Source: Patiria pectinifera
Lineage: Eukaryota > Echinodermata > Asteroidea > Valvatida > Asterinidae
Direction of reading: 5' to 3'
NCBI GenBank assembly: GCA_029964075.1
Contig: CM057136.1
Span: 8,122,001 to 8,186,000 of the forward strand
Length of the DNA: 64,000 nucleotides
Shown here: piece by piece, positions 23,501 to 35,500 of the stretch
How the letters are laid out: each line of letters starts with the position of its first letter
Position numbering within the stretch: position 1 is the first letter of the stretch
Notes under the pieces: model-generated
Told to the model about the DNA's origin: nothing
The model's database searches: none
Seen by the model: the letters and a program-made list of their open reading frames with translations, nothing else
Position numbers and translations under genes: made by a program

Positions 23501-26500
23501 GTCCCAAATCGATAAAACAAATGCGACATTTCATACATCATTTTATAGTCAAGGATATTTTTCTTGGCGTTAACATAATTTTGTAGTTATCATTTATAAG
23601 AATTCAGTGATAAAGGCCAGAAACGTAGGATGATGAATATTCACAAATATAATTAGCTGGCTTGACAGAATTCGACAGCAGATTGAGCTTAGAGCCCTGC
23701 AAATTTGAAAGCAGCCGCGCGCAGAGAAGCGGTTGGCCGCGTGACGGGCTTTGTTGCCAAGTGTTCATGGTAATGAATACTTGCACGGGCCGTTATATAT
23801 CACGCGTCTTACCAGAGGTTGACTGAGTCGTGACAGGGACACCGCGTCCTGTAACAGCCCAATTGGACTACAAATTGTGCTTTGAACGAAATTATGTTAA
23901 TCGGAAAGAATGTTTAAAAGTAGGATATACAAATCCATACGACTATCCTTTAAAACCTGGGCGGTTTTTTGTTATTCCTGTATTATGCGTGCGAAAACGA
24001 CAAAAAAACGAGCTGTTTGGGTACTAGTTGTGATTTCACCCGTAAAGTTTTCGCCTTTTGCGGACGTGTAAGAAACCATATGTGTGCACTGGTGATTGGT
24101 CACCGCTGCTCGCGAACACAGTGCTGTAGACACACACAACGTGTACATGTATATCGTATATATATATCATACATGGAAAACGACAGGAAAAACGTATTCG
24201 TACTCCGTCGTGTCCGATGTAAACAACGTTTTTTTTCGTCTTTTCCCGGGAATGGTAAGACATTAGGTTGGTTTTCTTTCAACCAGATGTTTGAAGTAGG
24301 ATAAGTTAACAATCCAAAACATGACATTTTCGGGGATTTCAGGAGCCAGTGCCCCTTTAATCCTTGTGTGTAGGATCCGTGGACTTACCGACCGACGGAC
24401 GGAATGACTAATGTTGTCTGACTTATTGTCTAAGTCACTGAGTAATACCTTAAACTGAGAGTAAAATGTAAAGCCTTCTTCCTGTGTACATGTTCTTGAG
24501 ATCGATATTACTTGCATACTTGGTTTCATTGATGTTTGTCAATTGTAGGAGGTGATTTCTCTGTGTCTTTTTTTTATAACTCCCCTGACTCATTGTCAGG
24601 TTGCTGCAATGGGAAGCCACTGGGTATGAAGGATCGCTCTATCCCAGATAGTAGCATCACGGCTTTGAGGTATAGCAAATGGTCGACACACTATGCGCGA
24701 CTAGGTATGAGTTTATTTCCTAAGGAGTTAAAGTTAAACCAGTGTTGTAGTCGAGTACTTTTTTTCCGAATACTGCCGAGTACTTCGGTTATCAAGTATT
24801 AGTACTTGTACTTCCTAGTACAGGTCTCCGAGGACGAGTACGAGTACGAATACGAGTATTTCCGAATACGGCCATGCGGCAAATGGTTCATTGTGCGTAA
24901 TTGACCCACAGTCAGACCGATATACAGACCCAATAACGTGCTAGGTGTTGAATGTGTTTGTCCGGACGTGCACAGAGGAAAGCCAGAAAACTTTGATTTC
25001 TCCGCAAGTCAATCAACCATTCAAACTGAAAGTAACGATAAAATAAGGCCGTGGTAAGTCAAGCTGTACATTTTTTTTTCGAGTACTGCTATTTGAGTAC
25101 GAGTACTTTGATGATGGAGTACAATTTCGACATGTCGCGTACGAGTACTTTGCTGCCCGAGTACGTGTACCGTCATTTCGAGTACATTCAAGTACTTTGA
25201 CATGCGAGCACGAGTACGAGTGCGAGTACGAGTACGGGTACGAGTGCGAGTACGAGTTCTCGAGAAGTACTCGAGTACGAGTACCGAGTACGAATACTTC
25301 AACAATGAGTTAAACATAGGCAAGTAACGGCAACCTGCAGAGAGCTACTTCTAGTCTAGGGGCTAGACGTTGCATGGTTTGATACGCGATAACCCGCCGC
25401 CGCGATAACCCGCTGCCGCGAGAGGGCGCTATCACGACCAACTTTCATCGCCCACGGACCCACACTGAAAAATTGTCTGGGTTAATTTTACCCAAGAAAG
25501 GGTGTTAACTGCAACTATCCAAATTTGGGTTATTCTATAACCAATTTTTTGGGTTAGAATTTCTGTTAAATTCAACCAAAAGTTGAAGTCATACAAGACT
25601 AAATTAAATTTGGTCATTTATGACCACAAGTTTTGGTTGAATTTAACAGAAATTCTAACCCAAACAATTGGTTATAGAACAACCCAAGTTTGGGTATGTA
25701 GTTGCAGTTTTCCCCCTTTCTTTGGTAAAATTAACCCAGGCAATTTTTTTTTCAGAACAGACTTGTCTGTAGCAACATTTAGGGGATCTCCTGAAATCTC
25801 TCCCCGAAACTAGTGCGCATGTGCGACTTCTGCAGGCAAGGAGTACAACTAACTAACGGCCTATTTCTATACTGCCGATTGTATCTAAGATTCTAGATAA
25901 ATAGATAGATAGATACACTTAGCAGTTTATTCTTACCTTGATGAAAGCAATCTAATTCCTTGCTGTCAGTCATGGTTTTGGCCCTTACACTCAACTGAAA
26001 CCACCTTACATGACCTAACGAACAAATGTTTTTAGGCTATAATAGGAGCGTGGGGAAATGACAGGCACTGTGTTTATAGATTTAACAAAGCATTGATCAC
26101 GCAACTCTCCTAGATAACTTGAAAGGATGAATATGTCAACCTCTGTAATCAACTGGTTTAAGTCATATCTTAGTGAACGCAGTCAGTCTGTGAATATTGA
26201 GGGCAACATATCCAAGGCCTTGCTACTTAACACTGGCGTGCCACAGGGATCACTTCTAGGTCCACTGTTATTTATTATTTAAAATACGCTTTGTATCTCT
26301 AAAGAGTGCAATTTGTACATGTATGCTGACGACTCCACACAAACTGTATAGTTCTCCTAGTGTTGATGAGATAGAGAACAACCTGAATACAACCCTAGCT
26401 AGAATATACAATTGGCGTAGCAGGAGCAAACTTACAATAAACGCCAGCAAAACAAAATCAATGCTCATTGGAACTAAACGAAAGGTCTGAGTACTTGAAG

Positions 26501-29500
26501 AAAAACAGTTTTGATAAACTAGGTTTGCTGAATAGAATTCGCGAATGTGTTTCCCATAGAGCAAGGACCCAAGGAGTTCGTACTCCAAGACTTCAAAAGT
26601 AAAATGATGGTCGCCGCGCTCGAAAGCTACAATAGAAAGCACCTGGCGCCAGCTTGCTCAGTTGCTCACTACGCTAATCTCGACACAATAGAGATCCGCG
26701 CTCACTAATGCCAAAAAAAGGAGTTTGCATGGCTTCGTTGACAGTACCATGGTAAATACGCATGCGCAGTTGTCATACATCGCTAAAAATGAATGATTTT
26801 GAAGTGTTTGTTCGGAGTTGGCTATTACTGGCTAACAATGTGGTCAACATCACTGAAACAATCATTTCATGAAGAACAAAATGCTCTGTACCTTTATTGT
26901 GAAAACTTGTGTATTTTTTTTCAAAAAAACCCACATTTCATCAATGATATATTGCCAATTAAAATGTCTGTAAATACATGAAAACTTCTCTGAAAGAAAT
27001 CCAATTTATCTCCAAATTACTGGGACAGATAACGCTTTTAAGCACCAACAACTGCACATTGCTAACTTGAGTTCATAACTCACATCTAACAACTGCGCAG
27101 TTGTAAAAACCTATAAAACCTATGAAATATATTTTTCAAAAAAGAGCAGCGACGTGACATGACTTATTATGCAGCATATAGGGAGGTTGTTGGTTACCAA
27201 CTAAAAAGGCGGCGACGATCATCGTGTTCAAAGGCCGCTGGCATTCACGCTTTGAATGGTCGAGGCTTGCGGTCACAGTGCTGTAGCTATAGACATTCCC
27301 GAGGAATAAGCCATTTGCGAGTTAAATTTGAATAAAATCTGGAACACTGACTTAATCCAGTGCTTTGCACGTTTTAAGTTTGCATTCTCCTGACCAAAGA
27401 GATTGTTACTATATCACGTGATTCGGGGCAAGCCTTACGCTAGCAATCCCCAGCTCCGACATGGTCTGGTGTCTTTGTGCCATTCTCACCCATTGTGAAC
27501 AATGTATTGGTGCTGAGCGTCTCTTACGTAACTATGCAAGAGCTTGCCCCGAATCATGGGATTAGCAACAGTGTCTTTGATCTGGAGAATTCAAAGTTAA
27601 AATGTGCCACAGCATTCTGAGCAAGTCAGTGTACCAGATGTTTTTCAAATGTAGATCCCAAAGGGTATAGGTTACTCGCAAATGGCGTATTGCTATGTTA
27701 ATGGTCTAAATGTAAATCGCCCAAGAGTTCTAACTCCTTGGGTCCTTGCTATATGGTTCCCCAAAGCAGCCTGCACTCACTTTTTGTTAGCTTTGTTTTG
27801 TTATCTTTATGTCTGAAAAGAGCAGCGCGGATAATCCTGAAGTGTGCATTCTTAACTCCATCAGTCGATATTTTTGCTTGACTTAATTGGATGTCATTCT
27901 CTTAAAGAACTTGCATGTACAGTTAAGAACCATGACTTCTCTAACCTCATTCAAATCTGAACCACGCACAGCATTCGGCCAGTAAATATTTCTGCATTAA
28001 TGTGAGTATTATCTTGGTGTCGCTGCCTTTACTGATAATACAAATATAAATTTGTGCTGACTTACGGAGTTAATAAACTTGGGTGCCATAATAACAAGGA
28101 GCCGGATGGCAATTTTCCTGTTTTTTTTCTTTCAAAATGGTTTTTCACGGGTTTTCGCCCCTCCCGTAATCAGCAAATGTATAGCAATACACATGTATAT
28201 TTTAATAATATTGTGGCGGGAATATCTGTGACCCAATCCGTAGTCCCTTTACCCAGACAACCTAGCTAAGGATCAATACCCCAGCAGCCGGAAATGCAGT
28301 CCCGTTTGGATGTAAATATACCGCCCTATACGCGTAGCGGCACTCACCCATGCCCCTCAACCTCCAAGATGGACAAGGACAAACAATTAAGTACACAACA
28401 GTCAATGACATCAATTAATGATTGATTTATTTACACCGAATTATGTCTTAATGATGGACCTCTCGTTAAATTAGCCTCTCGTTATATAAACTTCTCGTTA
28501 AATTAGCCTCTAATAAGTGTTAGCGGTTTACCACAGGGTGATGTGGTGCGTCTAGTGCAGTAGTGTAGTTGTAGTTAATGTTGCACACCCCGCTCACTAC
28601 CTTCAGCTGCTGCCGCTGGCTAGCCCCATTTTGGGGCGAAAAGGGAGCCGAGTGCGTACATCTCCCCTGCCAGTACATAGCCTCTCCCTCACCTTTCCTT
28701 TCCCTCACTACACTGCCTCCTCGTGGCAACACATGGTAACTGGGCATCTTGCGACCCCAGGCTGAATGGTGTGCAGGCCCACCGGCGTGTGGACACGCCC
28801 TGGCGCCATGTCAACCCATGCCCCAGCTATGGGTAAATAGCAGGGTAGATGGAGCTCTTCAGCCCCGTAAGGCAGTTCATCTAAAAAATCCGGAGCCGGA
28901 GTCCCGAAGGCAGTCTGATGTTGACTCAACACCCTACTGGCAACTCCTGCGGCGTCTCTGATCCCAACTTGTACTGGCCTTTGCCTTTCCTTTGGACCCA
29001 TCACTGACGCGGAGAGGGGGGATCTGCTGAATGGGCTACAGCCTTTCCTCCATAGAAATCAGCCCAGGCCTGCGCCCTGGAGAGGACACTCCAGCCTCGC
29101 CACATGGTGTGGATAAAACACGGGAAGCAACAGTCTACCAGTTATAAGTCTAACTCAATTGGCGTAGAGTAAGGCGCTAGGGGTTGCTTCCGACGGTGGG
29201 AGAGATCATCGCGTCTCAATGGACAGCTACCGCCCGCCTTAAGCTGGGCAGCCCCCGGCCAGTTAGGTGCTGTCCCGCCACACTTCGCCTGCCTCACTGG
29301 GTGCGTGGGGCTCAGGGTTTTAACTAGCCTGACAAGCGGACTGTAAAACCCATGTACCAGACAACAACAAAAGAAAACCAAGGAAAAAGCCGGCACTCAA
29401 GATTGGGTGCTGGAATGTACGGACAATGACCATTGGACTGACTGAAAACCTGCAGGAGATCAATGACTCGCGCAAGACAGCGGTGATCATCAATGAGCTA

Positions 29501-32500
29501 CTGAGACTGCAGGTCGACATTGCTGCACTTCAAGAAACTCGCCTATTGGGCTCAGGCACCCTGCGCGAGAGGGATTTTACTTTCTTCTTGCAGGGAAAGG
29601 GGCCAGAGGAGATCAGAGAGCATGGTGTCGGCTTCGGTGTCCGAAACACACTTATAGGGATACCGAACCATGCGAGAGAGGATCAGAGAGAATTCTCACA
29701 CTACGCTTACATACAACTGATGGACCAGTCAACCTCGTTAGTGCCTACGCTCCTACCCTCTACTCCTCGCAAGGAGCCAAGGATGAGTTTTACGACCAGT
29801 TGCAGACTGTTATACAGGGGATCCCCAGTCGGGAACAACTGCTGCTGCTCGGCGACTTCAATGCACGAGTGGGTGCTGATCGTGACTCCTGGCCCACCTG
29901 CTTGGGAAGGCATGGAATTGGGAAAATAAACGACTGGAGCTGTGTACATTCCACAACCTTTGCATCACCAACTCTTTTTTTCACAACACAAGGTATCTTG
30001 GAAACATCCCAGATCTAAACACTGGCACCAACTGGACCATCTGAGGAACGTGCTCACCACCCGCGACACTGATCATTCCCTTGTGTGCTGCAAGATCAGG
30101 CTCCAGCCAAAGAAGATGCACCAAGCCAGAGGAATCCTTCACCAAGAGTCTGGAAGAAGCTCTCTTCGCAGACCCCCAAGAGGGAGACGCTCAACAGAGA
30201 TGGAGCCAGTTGAGGCAAATCGTCTATAACAGCGCTTTACAAGCCTTGGGGAAGAAGCAAAAGAAGACTCAGGACTGGTTTGAAGCCAATTCCAGTGAGC
30301 TCAACCCCGTCATTGAAAAACGTGCTGCACTACTAGAACACAAACGCAACCCCAGCCAAGCAACACAGCAAGCTCTGAAGTCAGCTCGAAGAGAAGAGCC
30401 AGAAGATGCGCCAATTACTATTGGTTGCAGCTCTGTAAAGATATCCAGACATCAGCTGACACCGGCAACATCCGAGGGGTCTATGATGGGATAAAAAGAG
30501 CCATGGGACCCACACAAACCAAGGTGGCGCCTCTTAAATCCTCAATAGATGAAGTCATCAAGGATAAAGCCAAGCAAATGGACAGATGGGTTGAGCATTA
30601 CTCGGAGCTGTGATGGAGTTGAGAAAAGCAATAGACAACCTGCCCACTGGAAAGGCTCCTGGACTTGATGGCATTCCACCTGAGGCCATCAAGTGTGCGA
30701 AAGGAGTCTTACTAAGCCACCTGTTTGAATTACTCTGCCAGTGCTGAACGGAGGGACAAGTACCTCAGGATATGAGAGATAGCAACATCGTCGACCTCTA
30801 CAAGAATAACGAGGACAGGAGTGATTGTAATAATTACAAGGGCATCTCTCTACTGAATATCGTCGGCCTCCACTATCCCGCCCTCGACCGCGCCACCCGG
30901 CGTTTCCAGTCTCGATCCTTCCTTGAGGCGGCGGGTAGATGAGCGCGCCCTTCCTGCCCCCTCACGTTACAATCGGCAGATCGCTGTATGTCGCTCCGCC
31001 TCCAGTAGCCTCCGCGGACTCCGTGCCTCCTTATGCCAGCCCGACATCACTGCACCACCCAGCACACACCCGTCAGCGCGCGCAAGCTAATTTGCCTACC
31101 GTCTCTTCCCCGTAGATAATCTCGGCGTACGCTCGGAAGGTTGTGTCTGAGATGATTCTAATTTGTGACTGTGTGTGTCTGAGCTGTGTCTACCAGAGCT
31201 GAGTCTGTCTGTTAACTGCCCAAGGCCTTATACAGGCCCCACAGCCGCGAACGCGCCCTCTCTAGACTACGCTGCTATAGTAATTTGCGCCACAAAGCCT
31301 CCTTCTTAGCATAAACGTCCTCGTTCATAACAGCTAAAGACCTGATATTCAAAAGCAAATTACTCAAAACTTTCTTATCAAAGCTTTTAATTTAAACAAC
31401 GAAAAGGTCCATAACTTTAACACGTCGGCGCCTCTTTATACATGCGCCTCATAAAAGAAACATAGTTAACTTTATAAAACTCTGAGAACACTTTATAGAA
31501 AACTTTATACACTTTTAAGAAACTTTAAGAAAACTTATATAAAGGTTATAGAAATCTCTGTATAAATTTAATTAAGAAGTGGTGGCTTAGAGAAACGAGC
31601 CTAACTCATAGGAAACCGTACGAAACATGTCGCCTCTGTGATCTCTCGGATGCGCTGTTACTTCTTGGGGAAATCTTGGTCGAACTGGACATCGCACACC
31701 CTCGCCAACCGCTGCTCACGAACTTGTACACCCTCCTTGTACTCGATGGTGGACGATACCTCCTTTACTTGGGTAACCCTGCCCCTCAGTACCTCTTCCA
31801 GGGATGTCACGTGGATTGGGCGCAGATCCTCTCGGATGTGCGCAGCTCCTCCGTTATTGGGTGCTGCCTCAGCCGGCTCCTGTTGTGGTAACACTTCCGC
31901 CTCCGCTTCACTGCTCTCTGCGTCATCCTGCTGGGCCATCAAAAGCATCCCCGAGGCTTACCACCAAGCGGCTTACGCACGGGGGCTGGCAAATCCTCTT
32001 CTAGCAAGGACATAGAGGCCGGTGACAATGACAGTCCTTCACTCACCTCCGGTCCTGCAATCGAGAGATCCAGGGGGCCTCCTTTAGTGACTGTACTCCG
32101 CTCGGCGGACTTCCACTTGGCCGGCGGTTCCTCCTGTGCCTCTGGCTCGCATTGAGTCGGTTGCTTCTCTCCCCGTGGTTGTTCGTCGACGTCGTCGTCC
32201 TGATGGAGTATACGTAGTGCCTCTGCCCACGTTTCAGCATCTCCAAGATCCTTCACCTTCCGTCCCTCCGGTCTCTTCACTACCATCCGTCCGGTCTCCT
32301 TTACCGCTTTTTCTCCCTCTTCCGAACGTCGCCTCTGCGCCCGCTCTCTCTCAGTCTCCAAGGGGAGAAGATCCACCTCGTGGATGTGGGCCTCGTGATT
32401 CTGACGGTAGTTTCTCCGCAAGTTATCCTTCCTCATACTCTTGAAGGGACACCGTACACACCAAGCGAAGATCTGAGACAGGCCATGACCCACCTGTCTA

Positions 32501-35500
32501 TGTCGAGCCAGGCTGGTCCTGTGCTGAAACGTCAGTGAGCACTCTTCACATTGGAACTTTTTCTTTTCCTGCTCCTTCATTGTGTTCAGTCGTCTTCACC
32601 TAAGTAAACAATAATTTTTTTTGATAAGTTACTGAATTTGTACATAGTTTTATACTGCCTAACGGAAACGGAGAGGTAGCCTCCTTTCCCTCCGTGGGTT
32701 TCTTCGATTCTCATTCGATTCTCGATTCTCCGTGTCCTGCATAGTCTCTGTAATTCCGTCTCCGTCAATGCTCCCTATGTCAAGTACTGGGTCAGTTCGT
32801 GTGTCCTCCTCTACACTTCTGTCAGCAATCGTTTCCTCGTCCCTCCTCTGGTGATGCCTCCCTGCAGGCGATCGCTCCTGATCCATATGAGGCGGAGTTT
32901 CAGTGACTTGTCTCGGAGGTTCTGTTTGCCAAGACTCCATAGGAGGGCCCTGGTAAGGCTTCAGTCTATCAAAATGAACCACGAGCATCTTTCCTCTGGG
33001 TTTCTCTTGAACCCTGTAGTTTACGTCTGACAGCTTTCTTATGATGAGGTACGGCCCTTCCCATCTTGCAACCAACTTTTAGGAGGCACCTTTCTTCCTT
33101 GCATGGTTATACAACCAGACGAAGTCACCCTCATCATAACCTGCACCCTCAACCCGTCTGTCATACGACATCTTTTGGCGTCTAGCACTAGTCTTGGTTT
33201 GTTCTCTGGCTCGCTCGTGGGCCTTTTGCATTCTCCTACGCAACTCCTCTCCATAGTCTGTCTTTGGATCCATAGCCTCGTTATCAGGAGGAGGCGCTTC
33301 TATAGTAAGTTCCACCGGCAGTATGACCTCCCTGCCTGGCTGGGGATAGCCTCGTGAATCCCGTGAACCGTACGCCTCTAGATAGCGTTGCTGTGCGTAT
33401 TCCGCCTCCACTATCCCGCCCTCGACTGCGCCACCCGGCGTTCCCAGTCTCCATCCTTCCTTGAGGCGGCGGGTAGATGAGCGCGCCCTTCCGGCCCCCT
33501 CACGTTACAATCGACAGATCGCTGTATGTCGCTCCACCCCCAGTAGCCTCCGCGGACTCCGTGCCTCCTTATGCCAGCCGGACTTCACTGCACCACCCAG
33601 CACACGCCCGTCAGCGTGCGCAAGCTAATTTCCCTACCGTCTTTTCCCCGTAGATAATCTCGGCGTACGCTCGGAAGGTTGTGTCTGAGATGATTCTAAT
33701 TTGTGACTGTGTGTGTCTGAGCTGTGTCTACCAGAGCTGAGTCTGTCTGGCAACTGCCCCGGGGCTTATATAGGGCCCACAGCCGCGAGCGCGCCCTCTC
33801 TAGACTACACTGCTATAGTAATTTGCGCCACAATATCACAAGAAATGTCCAGATTCCTCATGTAAACTCAAAAAACCTTAGCGATGTCGTTTCAAACTGT
33901 ATATGTTTCTTTGCAATGTCGTACAATATTTATAATAATTGCATTACAATCATGCAGTAATCTCGTATGCTTTTATTTTATTTCATTGTGGTGTATTGTA
34001 TTTGCAATGTACTGTATTTGTACGTGTGTGTATAGTCATTTGTATAGTCATGCAGTAGTCCCGTGTGCTTTTATTTCATTTCATCGTGTTGTATTGTACT
34101 TGTAATCCATTATATGTGTACATGTGTGTATAATCATTAGTAGTAGTATGCAGGGCCCCAATGGAACCAGTTTTAAACTGTTTGGGCACACCCTGGGTAA
34201 AGAACATACTACTCACAACAAAAGAGCTGACCAGTGAAGTTGCACAAACTATTGCTACATCTTTTATTGCTTAAACATTTGAGAGTTTGCTTCGGAACTA
34301 CTATGAATTTTTTGAATTGGCGCTGCATATATCAGGTCAAACAGGCGCGCGCACATTACACAACCAATAGGAGATGTCCTAGACGTTGCTACTGACAAGT
34401 CCGTGGGCGATATGGTCATGATAGCGCCCTCTCGCGGCGGCGGGTTATCGCGTATCGAACCATTCAACGTCTAGCCCCTGGACTAAGCTTCCTCACTTAA
34501 GAGAGGCTTAGTAAGCTAATTTGATGCAATGGAATGGAAATACAAAATTTCATCACCTTACTTTCCACTGGCATTTTCATTTCCATTTTGCTTATTATCA
34601 TTTTCGTGTAATAGCACATTTGGAGGGTTTCATCATCGTTGATAACTTTTAAAAAATCTCTGTTTTTGTTTTGAATCTTCAGTCTGAATTGTAGACAATA
34701 CGCTAAAGTTACAATCACGTTTGCATGTATTGTATATGCAGTAGAGATTTAATGATGCAATGCCAGGTCGAGAGAACAACAGCTCCACGCCATGGGGATG
34801 AGGTTGATGACTGGGGGTCCGCTCATACGCCCGACGCCTCATAGATCCGACGCCTCATAAGTCCGACAAAATCGCATCCGCTAATCAAATAAAGGCCCAT
34901 AAGTCCGACGCCTCATAGGTCCGACTCCTCATAAGTCCGACACCTCATAGGTCCGACGCCTCATAGCTCCGACACCTCGTAAGTCCGACAAAATAAACGC
35001 CTCGTTTTCCGTTGTTGGACTTACGAGGCGTCGGACTTATGGTAGCAGACCAGTAAATAAACTTCCATAGACCCCAATGGTAAATGCTCCCACTTCAAAA
35101 ATTCGGGAAAAATACTCACAACTCTCCAAGGTGTTCGAGACACACATCAAATTAAAGCTTATTTCATCATCTTTCAATTTCTGTTCAATTTACGGGGGGT
35201 CAACTGATGACTTTTAGGAGAAATTTCCATCTGAAGACGATCACCCCTGAAAATAGTCATGAAGCCCATCGCCATTTTGAAAAACGATGCCTACACTCCA
35301 TTGCAAAGTAGAGCGCTTTTAGGGTCCAAATTACATCAAAATTACACAGAACTGCAAGCTCCAAGTCCTGTGCACGGTTTCCATCTATATTTTTAACAAA
35401 CCCTCAAGTTCATGGCCCACAGCATGCTCAAATACCGAAGATTTTGAGGGCATGCAAATCGTGATTTGGCCGGCGCAGGCAATTTCGGACCGATTTACTG

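Larger units (their letters stand above)
30862..33832 (-). mobile_element. Internally deleted Ty3/gypsy-like LTR retrotransposon
   Basis: Two direct repeats of about 430 bp (30862-31294 and 33402-33832) enclose 2.1 kb read on the minus strand. Left of the element's 5' LTR there is no gag, protease or RT; the LTR runs straight into the C-terminal part of integrase, so most of gag-pol is deleted. Order after that: integrase tail, zinc-finger ORF, a second acidic ORF, a purine tract (AAGAAGGAGGCTTT, complement of 31295-31308) and the 3' LTR. LTRs begin TGTGGCGC on the minus strand. ATATC occurs at both outer edges and may be a target duplication, but one edge could also be read differently. Confidence 0.78.
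25351..34497. mobile_element. 9.1-kb TIR-bounded interval, gene 2 intron 3
   Basis: The left end CTAGTCTAGGGGCTAGACG and right end (complement CTTAGTCCAGGGGCTAGACG) match over more than 100 bp, including GATACGCGATAACCCGCC. Both sides are flanked by CTT. The left TIR is split by the MITE at 25463-25755. The interior holds retroelement fragments and no recognisable transposase, so the interval may be one large element or two solo ends. Confidence 0.6.

Noticed and set aside
24036-24327. Overlapping frames in the AGGGGCACTAGGTCCTG-type element
   Set aside because: Not conserved in the second copy (39964-40476) and without any transposase motif.
25021-25323. Arg-Thr repeat protein on the minus strand
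   Set aside because: Translation of the GAGTAC hexamer array within the hAT-like element.
28708-29004. Minus-strand frame of 98 codons in the leader of the APE-type element
   Set aside because: It opposes the direction of the element and shows no domain; GC-rich sequence makes such frames likely.
30857-30861. ATATC as a firm target duplication of the gypsy-like element
   Set aside because: GTCGG next to it can also be read as the continuing non-LTR frame (NIVG), and the right flank does not resume that frame; the edge stays uncertain.
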